64,000 nt of DNA from Flavobacteriales bacterium (GTDB lineage: Bacteria > Bacteroidota > Bacteroidia > Flavobacteriales_F > PHOS-HE28). The stretch spans positions 1 to 64,000 of the forward strand of contig JAGFIV010000015.1 of NCBI GenBank assembly GCA_024103275.1. The letters are read 5' to 3'. Below the pieces are notes generated by a model. That model was not told the origin of the DNA. It did no database searches and saw nothing but the letters and a program-made list of their open reading frames with translations. Below are positions 17,391-26,540 of the stretch, one piece after another; position 1 is the stretch's first letter; each line of letters opens with the position of its first letter. Made by a program: the position numbers and the translations under genes.

Positions 17391-18671
17391 ATGGCAGAGG
17401 TGATCAACATGCCGCACCTGAGCGACACCATGACCGAGGGCGTGGTGTCCGTGTGGCACAAGAAGGTGGGGGACACGGTGAAGAGCGGGGAGATCCTGGC
17501 CGACATCGAAACGGACAAGGCCACGATGGAGTTCGAGAGCTACTACGACGGTGTGCTCCTGCACATCGCCGTACCGGAAGGGAAGGCCGTGCCGGTGGAT
17601 GCCCTGCTGGCCATCATCGGCAAGAAGGGCGAGGACATCAGCGGGCTGTTGCAGGCGGCCGGGACCAAGGAAGGGAAGAAGGAGGAAGGGAAGGAGATAG
17701 AGGAGGTGAAGGAGGTGAAGGAGGTGAAGGAGGTAAGGGCGCAGAAGATGGTGGCGGAGGCGGCCCCGGCGGCCGTGGTTGCCGCCCCCGTGTCCACGGC
17801 AACCGCCCCCGCGCCTGCCAACGGGCGTGTGAAGGCCAGCCCTCTGGCCCGCAGGCTGGCCCAGGAAAAAGGCATCGACCTGCGCTTCGTGCGCGGCACC
17901 GGCGACGATGGCCGCGTGGTGAAGCAGGACATTGAGAACTACCATGGCGGAATGGCCCCCATGGGCCTGCAGGAGGAACGCTATACCGAGGTCGCCGTAA
18001 GCCAGATGCGCAAGACCATCGCACGCCGACTGGCGGAAAGCAAGTTCAGCGCACCGCACTTCTACCTCACCGTCAACGTGGACATGGCCAACGCCATGGC
18101 GGCACGCGAGGCCATCAACAAGAGCATCGCGCCGGACAAGATCAGCTTCAACGACCTGGTGATCAAGGCCGCCGCCGCCGCGCTGAAGCGGCACCCCAAG
18201 GTGAACAGCAGCTGGCTTGGCGACCGCATCCGGTACAATGAGCATATCCACATCGGCGTGGCCGTCGCCGTGGACGAGGGCCTGCTGGTGCCCGTGGTCC
18301 GCTTTGCGGATACCAAACCGCTTCGCGCCATCGGAGCCGAGGTGCGCGAGTATGCCCAGCGCGCCAAGGCCAAGAAGCTGCAGCCCGCCGACTGGGAGGG
18401 AAGCACCTTCACCATCAGCAACCTCGGCATGTTCGGCATCGACGAGTTCACGGCCATCATCAATCCGCCCGATGCCTGCATCCTCGCGGTGGGCGCCATC
18501 AATGCCGTGCCCGTGGTGAAGGATGGCGCCATCGTCCCCGGCCATGTGATGAAGCTCACCCTGAGCTGCGACCACCGCGTGGTGGACGGTGCCACCGGGG
18601 CGGCCTTCCTGCAAACCTTGCAGGGCATGCTGGAAAACCCGGTGCTGGTGCTGGGCGAGGCGGCCATTTGA
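17391..18671 (+). CDS. Pyruvate dehydrogenase E2, dihydrolipoamide acetyltransferase
   Basis: Transfers acetyl from lipoyl-lysine to CoA. From the ATG at 17391 the product has 426 residues: one lipoyl domain (lipoyl-Lys43 in ETDKATMEF), a flexible linker (about 85-145), a peripheral-subunit-binding domain (KASPLARRLAQEKGIDL), and the catalytic domain ending in SCDHRVVDGATGA with its catalytic histidine. The linker contains a 9-bp tandem repeat giving EVKEVKEVKEV. Start is set by the E1 stop immediately upstream; the open frame extending back to 17232 is inside pdhA. Confidence 0.95.
   Translation: MAEVINMPHLSDTMTEGVVSVWHKKVGDTVKSGEILADIETDKATMEFESYYDGVLLHIAVPEGKAVPVDALLAIIGKKGEDISGLLQAAGTKEGKKEEGKEIEEVKEVKEVKEVRAQKMVAEAAPAAVVAAPVSTATAPAPANGRVKASPLARRLAQEKGIDLRFVRGTGDDGRVVKQDIENYHGGMAPMGLQEERYTEVAVSQMRKTIARRLAESKFSAPHFYLTVNVDMANAMAAREAINKSIAPDKISFNDLVIKAAAAALKRHPKVNSSWLGDRIRYNEHIHIGVAVAVDEGLLVPVVRFADTKPLRAIGAEVREYAQRAKAKKLQPADWEGSTFTISNLGMFGIDEFTAIINPPDACILAVGAINAVPVVKDGAIVPGHVMKLTLSCDHRVVDGATGAAFLQTLQGMLENPVLVLGEAAI
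17703..17736 (+). repeat. 9-bp tandem repeat (GAGGTGAAG type) in the E2 linker
   Basis: Three and a half to four consecutive near-identical 9-bp units encode repeats of Glu-Val-Lys in the linker between lipoyl and subunit-binding domains. Units are multiples of three, so copy-number change would lengthen or shorten the arm without frameshift. Confidence 0.8.
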
Positions 18672-18686
18672 AAAACCCCTTGCACC

Positions 18687-19370
18687 ATGGGAAACGTGAC
18701 AAACGTCTTCCGGACCGGGTTTTCCCTCTTTCTCGTGGGACTCCTCGGGGCAGTGCTGATCAGCTGCCAAAAGGATGATGAAGGGACGACCCCGGCCTCC
18801 CAGGGGAATGGGGGAGGGAACGGTTCCGGGGCCTTCCAGCTCAATGTGACCGTGGACGGCGTGGCGCATGGCTATACGGATGGGGTGAGCAACTATCACA
18901 TCGTCCCCGGGGCACAAGGGGATTGCGACATGCCGATCACCACCTGCACCAGCTACCAGGAATGTGTGGCCACCCACGAAGTGATGGTCGAGGACCGGTG
19001 GAAGATCGGCCTGGTGAAGACCTTCACGGGCTTGCAGGGTTCCAGCCCCTCCAGGGATTTGATCAATACGATGGCTGCTGTCGGCACACGGCCGTTCGGG
19101 AAATTCCTGGTGGTGAACTCCCAATTGGAGAAGGCGGACGGAGCGCGCATCGAATGGACGGACCCAACCGGGATGAAATGGTCCACCGACCGGGGAAGTG
19201 AGGACCAGGCAGGCAGTTCGTTCGAGATCACGGAGTCCGTGGCCACCGGTGCGGAAAATGGTGCCCGGTACCGCTTCCGGTGCACCTTCAATTGCAAGCT
19301 GTACAACGATGCCGGGCAAAGCAAGACCGTCACCGGTGGAGGCCTCTTCGGTCCGTTGCTCGTGGATTAG
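18687..19370 (+). CDS. Putative lipoprotein of unknown function
   Basis: 227 residues with a type II signal peptide: hydrophobic LFLVGLLGAVLISC with lipobox LISC, then KDDEG and a Gly/Ser-rich spacer. The remainder looks like a beta-rich periplasmic or surface domain containing several cysteines. The C-terminus reads KTVTGGGLFGPLLVD; the motif VTGGGLFGP also occurs in the lipoprotein at 59336, otherwise unlike it. Lies 15 nt after the E2 gene, possibly cotranscribed. No function recognised. Confidence 0.7.
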   Translation: MGNVTNVFRTGFSLFLVGLLGAVLISCQKDDEGTTPASQGNGGGNGSGAFQLNVTVDGVAHGYTDGVSNYHIVPGAQGDCDMPITTCTSYQECVATHEVMVEDRWKIGLVKTFTGLQGSSPSRDLINTMAAVGTRPFGKFLVVNSQLEKADGARIEWTDPTGMKWSTDRGSEDQAGSSFEITESVATGAENGARYRFRCTFNCKLYNDAGQSKTVTGGGLFGPLLVD

Positions 19371-19436
19371 TGGCAGGCACACCGTGTGTTGGTGGATTGC
19401 ACACGGCAAGGCCGGCAACTTCTGATCGGTTGGGCC

Positions 19437-19883
19437 ATGTCGGCAAAGAGCAGCAACCTCACCGATAACCTGCTGGTCACCGCCCAACTCCTGGGCATCG
19501 GTGTGCTGACCTTCGGAGGTGGATGGGATTTGCCGCGGTGGGCGTGGGGCCTTTTCCTGTCGGGCTTCGCTGTGCTCGTGGCGGCCATCTTCTCCATCGG
19601 CCTGCACAACATCACCGTGATGCCGGAACCGGTACCCGGGAACACGCTGAGCAAGCGCGGCATCTACCGCGTGGTACGCCATCCCATGTACCTCTCCGTC
19701 CTGCTTTGCGGGCTGGCCGTCACGCTGGGGGCGCCCACTTGGATCCGCTGGGCCACCATGGCAGGACTGTTGGTGGTGCTGGTGATGAAGATCCGCCATG
19801 AGGAAGCCCGGCTGACCGAACGCCACCCGGAATATCCGGTGGTGATGAGGGGCGTGGCACGCTTGGTGCCGGGAGTGTGGTGA
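19437..19883 (+). CDS. Isoprenylcysteine/phospholipid methyltransferase-like membrane protein
   Basis: 148 residues from the ATG at 19437 (alternative 19386). Four hydrophobic segments and the ICMT/PEMT-type SAM-binding signature GIYRVVRHPMYLSVLL followed by EEARLTERHPEY. Members methylate lipids or carboxyl groups at the membrane; the substrate here is not predictable. Confidence 0.8.
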   Translation: MSAKSSNLTDNLLVTAQLLGIGVLTFGGGWDLPRWAWGLFLSGFAVLVAAIFSIGLHNITVMPEPVPGNTLSKRGIYRVVRHPMYLSVLLCGLAVTLGAPTWIRWATMAGLLVVLVMKIRHEEARLTERHPEYPVVMRGVARLVPGVW

Positions 19884-20236
19884 GGGGAGCCAAGGGAGAA
19901 TTCGCCAATTCGCCAATGCGCCAATGCGCCAAAGGGCCTTCGTGCGCCCGCGGCGGTCCCGCACAGCGGACCCTGCGGCGGGATGGGCCAGGGCAATTTG
20001 CCAATTTGGCCTTGCGCCGATGGAGTAATTCGCCATTTCACAAGGGGCGAATGAAGGATATGGGTCCACAACGCTTTCGTCGCGGGTTAGAAGGTGCATC
20101 GGGCGATGTATGACCACCGACAATTGCGGCCAATGTCCGTTGAACAACGCCCCAACCCAGCCAACAGGGACCATGGTCACCCACCTCCCATCCTGCGGAA
20201 GGTCCGGCGTTCCCAGGCTCGGGCTATTTTCGGGCC
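19884..20236. repeat. Intergenic stretch with tandem 8-bp repeats (AATTCGCC/AATGCGCC)
   Basis: No gene seen. Positions 19899-19938 hold five consecutive 8-bp units (two AATTCGCC, two AATGCGCC, one decayed AAAGGGCC). A related segment, GGCAATTTGCCAATTTGGCC, lies at 19992-20011, and an isolated AATTCGCC at 20027-20034. The rest up to recG is unremarkable apart from the recG promoter element. No spacer pattern is present, so it is not CRISPR. Confidence 0.6.
20225..20232 (+). promoter_or_regulatory. Putative -7 element TATTTTCG immediately before recG
   Basis: Lies only 4 nt before the recG ATG. If functional, transcription would start at about the A of the ATG, implying a leaderless mRNA. Confidence 0.45.
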
Positions 20237-22339
20237 ATGCCCCACGTGCTGGAAACCCCCATTGAATACCTGAAGGGCGTGGGTCCCCAGCGCGGCGAGC
20301 TGCTGCGCAAGGAATTGAACATCGGCACGTACGGCGACCTGCTGCTCCACTTTCCGTTCCGGTACGTGGACCGCCTGCATTTCAACACGGTCCGGGAGAT
20401 CGCGGAGGAGAACGCACCCGTGCAATTGCGCGGCATCCTCAAGCAAGTCCGTATGGTGGGGGAGCGCCAAGCCCGGCGCCTCACGGCCAAACTGGTGGAT
20501 GCCACCGGCAGCATCGAACTGGTGTGGTTCCGCGGCCTGCGCTGGCTGCAGCCCATCCTCAAGGACGGGGGCGAATACATCGTGTACGGCAAGCCCACCC
20601 GGTTCCGCGACCAGTTCAACATCGCGCACCCTGAAATAGAAAGTGCGGCGACCTGGGACGAGGGATCGGCCACGCCTTTGCAACCGGTGTACAGCACCAC
20701 CGAAAAGGCATCGGCCAAGGGGCTCAACAGCCGCGGCATCGGCAAATTGGTGCGTACCCTGTTGCCGCAGGTGAAGGGCGCCTTGCCGGAGACGCTCAGC
20801 AGTTCCCTGGTGCACCAGCTGGGCGGGATCGGCCGCGAACAGGCCATCATGGAGGCCCACTTCCCCCAAAGCCGCGAAAACCTTGACCTGGCCATCAGGC
20901 GGCTGAAGTTCGAGGAATTGTTCTTCATCCAGCTGCAAATGCTCAAGCAGAAGCAATTGGTGCAGCAGGATGTGGCGGGCCAGGTCTTCGGCCACGTGGG
21001 CGAGTTGTTCAACACGTTCTACGGCCACCACCTGCCGTTCGAGCTCACGGACGCCCAGAAGCGCGTGGTGAAGGAGATCCGCAAGGACATGGGCAGCGGC
21101 AAGCAGATGAACCGGCTGCTGCAGGGCGACGTGGGCAGCGGAAAGACCCTGGTGGCGCTGCTGAGCATGCTGCTCGCGCTGGACAACGGCTTCCAGGCCG
21201 CCATGCTGGCACCCACGGAGATCCTCGCCCAGCAGCATTTCAAGGGCATCACGCGTTTCCTGGAGGGATTGCCTGTGGTGGTGCGCCTGCTGACCGGGAG
21301 CACCAAGGCCGCCGAACGGAAGAGCCTGCTCACGGCACTGAGGCTCGGGGAGGTCCACATCCTGGTGGGCACCCATGCCCTGCTGGAGGACCGCGTGGTG
21401 TTCCGCAAGCTCGGCCTGGTGGTGATCGACGAGCAGCACCGCTTCGGCGTGGAGCAGCGCGCCCGCATGCAGGCCAAGGCCGCGGTGCCGCCCCATGTGC
21501 TGGTGATGACCGCCACGCCCATCCCGCGCACCTTGGCCATGACCGTGTATGGCGACCTCGATGTGAGCGTGATCGATGAACTGCCGCCGGGACGCAAGCC
21601 CATCCGCACCGTGCACCGCACCGACCATGCGCGCAATGCCGTCTTCGACTTCCTGGAGTCGGAGATCCGCAAGGGAAGGCAGGTGTACGTGGTGTATCCC
21701 CTGGTGGAGGAAAGCGAGAAGAGCGACCTGAAGGATGTGATGGACGGCTTCGAAAGCCTGTCGCGCCGCTTTCCGCTGCCCCATTATGCGGTGGGCATCG
21801 TCCATGGCCGGATGACACCCGAGCAGAAGGACTACGAGATGGCGCGGTTCATCAAGGGGGAGACCAACGTGCTGGTGGCCACCACGGTGATCGAGGTGGG
21901 CGTGGACGTGCCCAATGCCAGCGTGATGGTGGTGGAGAACGCCGAGCGTTTCGGCCTCTCGCAGCTGCACCAGCTCCGCGGCCGCGTGGGGCGCGGCGCC
22001 GAGCACAGCTACTGCATCCTGATGACCGGCGACAAGCTGGGCAACGACAGCCGCACCCGCATCAACACCATGGTGCGCACGCAGGACGGGTTCGAGATCA
22101 GCGAGGTGGACCTGCGGCTGCGCGGGCCGGGCGACATCATGGGCACCCAGCAGAGCGGCCTGCCCAAGCTGCATGTGGCCGACCTGGTGCAGGATGCGGC
22201 CGTGCTGCAACAGGCACGCCAGGTGGCCCAGCGGCTGCTGGACGCCGACCCCGGCCTGGTGCAACCCGCCCATGCTCCCATCGCGGCCGCGCTGCGCGAG
22301 CAGATGAAGGAAAAGGCGGTCTGGGGCCGGATCGGCTGA
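20237..22339 (+). CDS. recG: ATP-dependent DNA helicase RecG
   Basis: Remodels stalled replication forks and Holliday junctions. The 700 residues include the N-terminal wedge domain (YLKGVGPQRGELLRKE), helicase motif I GDVGSGKT, motif II DEQHRFG, motif III TATPIPRTLA, and motif VI QLRGRVGRG plus the RecG C-terminal TRIN region. The start is set by the conserved N-terminus (MPHVLETPIEYLKGVG). Ends in TGATCA, where its TGA abuts the TCA (stop) of the convergent YhhN gene. Confidence 0.97.
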   Translation: MPHVLETPIEYLKGVGPQRGELLRKELNIGTYGDLLLHFPFRYVDRLHFNTVREIAEENAPVQLRGILKQVRMVGERQARRLTAKLVDATGSIELVWFRGLRWLQPILKDGGEYIVYGKPTRFRDQFNIAHPEIESAATWDEGSATPLQPVYSTTEKASAKGLNSRGIGKLVRTLLPQVKGALPETLSSSLVHQLGGIGREQAIMEAHFPQSRENLDLAIRRLKFEELFFIQLQMLKQKQLVQQDVAGQVFGHVGELFNTFYGHHLPFELTDAQKRVVKEIRKDMGSGKQMNRLLQGDVGSGKTLVALLSMLLALDNGFQAAMLAPTEILAQQHFKGITRFLEGLPVVVRLLTGSTKAAERKSLLTALRLGEVHILVGTHALLEDRVVFRKLGLVVIDEQHRFGVEQRARMQAKAAVPPHVLVMTATPIPRTLAMTVYGDLDVSVIDELPPGRKPIRTVHRTDHARNAVFDFLESEIRKGRQVYVVYPLVEESEKSDLKDVMDGFESLSRRFPLPHYAVGIVHGRMTPEQKDYEMARFIKGETNVLVATTVIEVGVDVPNASVMVVENAERFGLSQLHQLRGRVGRGAEHSYCILMTGDKLGNDSRTRINTMVRTQDGFEISEVDLRLRGPGDIMGTQQSGLPKLHVADLVQDAAVLQQARQVAQRLLDADPGLVQPAHAPIAAALREQMKEKAVWGRIG

Positions 22340-23071
22340 TCAGGTGGTCAGCGCTTGGCGGCGCCGCAGATTGTCCGGGTCCAGCACGTGCGCCAACGCC
22401 CCGCCGGCGATCAACGCCTGGCCGGCCGCGTAGGGGACCATGATCCACAGCGGCGACCAGCGCAGGGGAATGCGGAAACGGTCCAACGCCAGGGCGCTGT
22501 CGGAGAAGACCAGCAGCAAGGCACCGGCCAGCACCATCCAGAAGCTGCGCGGATAGGTCCGCCGCCAACGGAACGCCGCCGCCATGCACATCACGCTGAT
22601 CGCGACGATGTACGCCGATACCGGCAGGCCCAACCCTTCCTCAACGTGCGGCATCAGGTCCCACCCGAAGAAGAACGCAAACGTGCCGACGCCCGCACTG
22701 ATCAACAACGGCGGCAGTATGCCTTCCCCCCCGCCCACGTCCGCGATGTTCACGATGAAGGCAATGGCGTAACAGAGCTGGGCCAGGAAGAAGGCGCCCA
22801 GGCCCACGATGAAGTTGAAGTCGTCCATGTAGGCCAACATCAACGCCACGTCCCCCAACAGCGAGAAGAACAGCCCCGCTTGGATCAACAGCGTGAAACG
22901 GTCGCCCACCCTGCGGCTGTTGAAGAAGAACCACGATGAAAGCACGAGCAACAGCAGCGGTTTGCAGATGAACTCCAACGTGTGCAGGCCACGGAGCTGG
23001 GCCACGCAGGTGCCGGCCAGCGCCAGCAGGTAGAGCGTCCCGTTGAGCAGGGTGTTTTTCCGCATGTCCAT
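22340..23071 (-). CDS. Lysoplasmalogenase family (YhhN) membrane protein
   Basis: 243 residues from the ATG at 23071, with eight hydrophobic segments. Family hallmarks are visible: CKPLLLLVL in helix 2, LFFSLLGDVALML, and GALLLVFSDSALAL with conserved Asp/Ser. Some members hydrolyse the vinyl-ether bond of lysoplasmalogens; this protein's substrate is untested. A TAAATTCG element on the minus strand (23087 to 23080) ends 8 nt before the ATG, so the longer frame to 23227 is unlikely. Confidence 0.82.
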   Translation of the reverse strand: MDMRKNTLLNGTLYLLALAGTCVAQLRGLHTLEFICKPLLLLVLSSWFFFNSRRVGDRFTLLIQAGLFFSLLGDVALMLAYMDDFNFIVGLGAFFLAQLCYAIAFIVNIADVGGGEGILPPLLISAGVGTFAFFFGWDLMPHVEEGLGLPVSAYIVAISVMCMAAAFRWRRTYPRSFWMVLAGALLLVFSDSALALDRFRIPLRWSPLWIMVPYAAGQALIAGGALAHVLDPDNLRRRQALTT

Positions 23072-23180
23072 CGCCGGGCCGAATTTACACGGCCCAGGGT
23101 CGACGGACCGACAGGCAAACAAGTAGCGCCGCCGGTTGTCTCTTGCATGGGAAAGCAGCCAACCATGACGCCCCCCCCCG

Positions 23181-23606
23181 ATGACGCACCGATCGATCAA
23201 GATCTTCCTCCGCCTGGCGCTTGCCACGGCCTTCCTCTCCGCCGTGGCGGACCGTTTCGGGATGTGGCCGCCGCAGGTGTCAGCCTGGGGCAGTTGGCAG
23301 GCTTTCCTGGCCTACACGCAGACGTTGGCACCATGGCTTCCCGCAGCGGCCATCCCGTGGGCCGGGGCAGCGGCCACATTCGCGGAACTGCTGTTGGGGC
23401 TCTGCCTGCTGATCGGCTTGCGCACGGAGCAGGCTGCTATGTGGAGTGCCTGGCTCCTGCTCGCCTTTGCCCTGTCCATGGCCGTCTTCACCGGCGTGAA
23501 GCGACCGCTGGACGCCTCCGTGTTCACCGCTTCCGCCGCGGCTTTTGCCCTGGCCTCCATGAAGGCGAAATACCTGGAGCTGGACCTGTGGCTGGCCCGT
23601 GTATAA
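23181..23606 (+). CDS. DoxX-like family membrane protein
   Basis: 141 residues with four hydrophobic segments. The first helix, RLALATAFLSAVADRFG, and the second, GAAATFAELLLGLCLLIGLRT, match the DoxX/DoxD pattern. Possibly an accessory to redox or quinone-linked membrane functions; no specific role can be assigned. Precedes pheT by 55 nt but that gap contains its own promoter-like element. Confidence 0.7.
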   Translation: MTHRSIKIFLRLALATAFLSAVADRFGMWPPQVSAWGSWQAFLAYTQTLAPWLPAAAIPWAGAAATFAELLLGLCLLIGLRTEQAAMWSAWLLLAFALSMAVFTGVKRPLDASVFTASAAAFALASMKAKYLELDLWLARV

Positions 23607-23633
23607 GGCACGGCAAAGGCACGGCACCTTGGC

Positions 23634-23641
23634 TACTTTCG
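23634..23641 (+). promoter_or_regulatory. Putative -7 element TACTTTCG upstream of pheT
   Basis: TAnnTTTCG-type variant, 20 nt before the pheT ATG, same sequence as the element before porU. Confidence 0.5.
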
Positions 23642-23661
23642 CGCCCTATCCCGCTTTCGGC

Positions 23662-26097
23662 ATGCGCATCTCGTGGAACTGGCTACGCTCATTGATCGAC
23701 ATCGACAACCTGTCGCCCGAGGAGGCGGCCGACATCCTCACCGGCACCGGGCTGGAAGTGGAGGGCGTGGAGAAGTTTGAGCCCGTGCCCGGCATGCTGG
23801 CCGGCGTGGTGGTGGGCGAGGTGCTCACCTGCGGCAAGCATCCCGGTGCCGACCGCCTCAGTGTGTGCACGGTGGACATCGGCCAGGACGGACCGGCCCA
23901 GATCGTCTGCGGCGCGCCCAACGTGGCGGCCGGCCAGAAAGTGCTGGTTGCCACCATCGGCACCGAGCTGCATGCCCCGGGCGGCGAAGCCTTCACCATC
24001 AAGAAGAGCAAGATCCGCGGCGTGGAAAGCCACGGCATGATCTGCGCCGAGGACGAACTCGGCCTCAGCGGGGACCATGCCGGCATCATGGTGCTCGACC
24101 CCGCCGCACAAGTGGGCACCCCAGCCGCGCGCCAATTGGGGCTGAACGATGACCATGTCCTGGGGATCGGCCTCACACCCAACCGCTCGGATGCCATGGG
24201 GCATTGGGGCGTGGCGCGCGACCTGGTGGCCGCCTACAACCACCGGAAAGGCGCCGCCGCCAAGGTGTTGCTGCCCTCCGTGGAGGCTTATGGGCAGGGA
24301 GAGGAAGGACGTACCGTCGCCGTGGAGGTACAGGACGCGCAGGCGGCGCCGCGCTATGCGGGCATCACGCTCACCCACCTGGCCATCGGCCCGTCGCCCG
24401 CCTGGATGCAGGAACGCCTGATGGCCATCGGCCTGAAGCCGATCAACAACGTGGTGGACGTCACCAACTACGTGCAGCACGAGCTGGGCCAGCCGCTCCA
24501 CGCCTTCGATGCGGACAAGCTGGCCGGTGGAAAGATCATCGTCCGCAAGGCCAGGGCCGGTGAGCACCTGGTCACCCTGGACGGCAAGGACCGCGCCTTG
24601 CATACCGATGACCTGCTGATCGCCGACGCGGAAAAGGGCGCCTGCCTGGCCGGCGTCTACGGCGGGGCGCACAGCGGCGTCACCGAGGCCACCACGGCCA
24701 TCTTCCTGGAGAGTGCCTGCTTCGATGCCACCACCATCCGCCGCACCGCACGCCGCCACGGCCTGAACACCGATGCCTCGTTCCGCTTCGAGCGCGGCGT
24801 GGACCCGGAGATCACCGTGTACGCCCTGAAACGCGCGGCCCTGTTGCTGCAGGAGGTGGCCGGTGCGAAGGTCAGCTCCGCGATCACCGACATCGGCACG
24901 CCGCGCCCCTGGGCGGAAGTGGACCTGCGCCTTGCCCGCATTGAGCAGCTTGGCGGCGTGTCCATCGCCCCGGAGCAAGTGGCAGGCATCCTGGAAGCGT
25001 TGGATTGCAAGATCACCTCGCGCACCGACGGTGCATGGCGCGTGCAGGTGCCGCCCTACCGCACCGATGTCACCCGCGAAGCCGACCTGGTGGAAGAGGT
25101 CATCCGTATCCACGGCTACGACCAAGTCCCCGTCCCGGCCCGCCTGATGATGCCGGCACTGCCACATCCGGAAATGACCCCGGAGGGCTTCCGCCTGCAA
25201 GTGGCGCGCCACCTGGCCGCGAACGGATTCCGTGAAGTAATGACTCCGTCGCTGGTGAATGGCGCAAGGGCCGTGAAGCTGGGTGCCGCCAACGACGATG
25301 CCTTGATCCACCTGAAAAATCCGCTCAGCGCCGAGCTCGACGTGCTGCGCCCTACGCTGCTCTTCGGCCTGCTGCAAGCCGCCGCGCACAACATCGCCCG
25401 CCAGCAGCCCGACCTGCGCCTCTTCGAGCAAGGGCGCACCTACGCCATGGCAGATGGTGCGCACACCGAAGCGGAGCATACCACCCTGCTGGTCACCGGC
25501 CGCCGTTGGCTGGAGACCTGGCGCAGCTCCGACCGGCCGACCGAACAGGCCGATGTCAAGGAGGTGCTGGAAGGACTGCTGCAGCGCATGGGCCTTTCCG
25601 ACGGTGCCAGCTACAAGACGGTGCCCCATCCGCTCCTGGCCAATGCGGTGCAGGTTTCATACGGGAAGCATCTCCTCGGCGTGGTAGGCCAGGTGCTGCC
25701 GACCGTGGCGAAGGCCATGGAGGTGGACCAGTACGTCTTCTATGCCGAGGTGCAGGACGAGGTGCTGTACAAGCTGGTGCATGGCCACCGTACGGTATAC
25801 CGCGAAGTGCCCAGGTTCCCCGTCGTGCGCCGCGACCTCAGCCTGCTGCTGGACCGCGCCGTCACCTACGCCGACCTGGAGCGCATCGCCCGCCAAGCCG
25901 AGCGCAAGCTGTTGCGCGAAGTGGGCCTCTTCGACGTGTACGAGGGCGACAAGCTCCCCGCCGGCAAGAAGAGCTACGCCCTTCGCTTCATCCTGCAAGA
26001 CCCGCAGAAGACCCTCACCGACGAGCAGGTGGACAAGGCCATGGGCCGCATCCGCCAAGCACTGGAGAAGGAGGCGGGGGCGGAGCTGCGGGGGTGA
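23662..26097 (+). CDS. pheT: Phenylalanine--tRNA ligase, beta subunit
   Basis: 811 residues from the ATG at 23662 (MRISWNWLRSLIDID, the standard beginning). Domains in order: EMAP/OB-fold tRNA-binding segment (GKHPGADRLSVCTVDIG), B3/B4 editing region (NNVVDVTNYVQHELGQPLHAFD), B5 domain, catalytic-like core, and C-terminal FDX-ACB anticodon-binding domain ending in KTLTDEQVDKAMGRIRQALE. The alpha subunit gene is not here. The last 70 bp are duplicated at 26544-26614, beside the defence island. Confidence 0.97.
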   Translation: MRISWNWLRSLIDIDNLSPEEAADILTGTGLEVEGVEKFEPVPGMLAGVVVGEVLTCGKHPGADRLSVCTVDIGQDGPAQIVCGAPNVAAGQKVLVATIGTELHAPGGEAFTIKKSKIRGVESHGMICAEDELGLSGDHAGIMVLDPAAQVGTPAARQLGLNDDHVLGIGLTPNRSDAMGHWGVARDLVAAYNHRKGAAAKVLLPSVEAYGQGEEGRTVAVEVQDAQAAPRYAGITLTHLAIGPSPAWMQERLMAIGLKPINNVVDVTNYVQHELGQPLHAFDADKLAGGKIIVRKARAGEHLVTLDGKDRALHTDDLLIADAEKGACLAGVYGGAHSGVTEATTAIFLESACFDATTIRRTARRHGLNTDASFRFERGVDPEITVYALKRAALLLQEVAGAKVSSAITDIGTPRPWAEVDLRLARIEQLGGVSIAPEQVAGILEALDCKITSRTDGAWRVQVPPYRTDVTREADLVEEVIRIHGYDQVPVPARLMMPALPHPEMTPEGFRLQVARHLAANGFREVMTPSLVNGARAVKLGAANDDALIHLKNPLSAELDVLRPTLLFGLLQAAAHNIARQQPDLRLFEQGRTYAMADGAHTEAEHTTLLVTGRRWLETWRSSDRPTEQADVKEVLEGLLQRMGLSDGASYKTVPHPLLANAVQVSYGKHLLGVVGQVLPTVAKAMEVDQYVFYAEVQDEVLYKLVHGHRTVYREVPRFPVVRRDLSLLLDRAVTYADLERIARQAERKLLREVGLFDVYEGDKLPAGKKSYALRFILQDPQKTLTDEQVDKAMGRIRQALEKEAGAELRG

Positions 26098-26101
26098 GCG
26101 G

Positions 26102-26515
26102 TCACTTGTCTTTCCGCTTCACCGGCGGAACACGGTGCGTGGTGGCAGCCCGCAACAGCGCGATCAAGGCCGGGTCGTTGAGCTGATCGGCCGCACGGAC
26201 CTTCACATGGCGGAACAACTTGCCCGTACCTTCCAGGAGCCCGGTGGGGTCGGGCAATTCCGCGCCATAATTGAAGCCCAGGGTGACATGTGCCGTGGCC
26301 GGCATGATCCAGCAGAAGTGCTCGGTGTTCTTCTTCGGCCCGGTGCCGAAACCGGTGTTGCGTTGCCGCGGCCAGCTTACCTCCACCACCTGCGGCAATA
26401 CGCGGTGAATGAGCTGCCGGGTCGCTATCGCCAACGCCCGGACCTTCGCTGGGGATCCCTCCAGGATCTGCACAAAGGGATCCCCGGATGACGGATGCGG
26501 TTCAGCCTGTTTCAT
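26102..26515 (-). CDS. DUF1801 domain protein
   Basis: 137 residues from the ATG at 26515. The pattern of a short helical N-terminus (ALAIATRQLIHRVLPQVVEVSW), then CWIMPATAHVTLGFNYGAELPDP and LRHVKV-like late strand (KLFRHVKVRAADQL), fits the DUF1801/YdhG-type fold. Function unknown. It sits between the intact pheT 3' end and a duplicated pheT tail, convergent with pheT (4 nt between stops), so it may have arrived with the insertion. Confidence 0.75.
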   Translation of the reverse strand: MKQAEPHPSSGDPFVQILEGSPAKVRALAIATRQLIHRVLPQVVEVSWPRQRNTGFGTGPKKNTEHFCWIMPATAHVTLGFNYGAELPDPTGLLEGTGKLFRHVKVRAADQLNDPALIALLRAATTHRVPPVKRKDK

Positions 26516-26540
26516 CTTCCGCAAGCAAAGTAACGGATCG

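Noticed and set aside
17367-20180. 937-codon minus-strand frame opposite pdhA, E2 and the lipoprotein
   Set aside because: Antisense shadow; translation is low-complexity and crosses several real genes.
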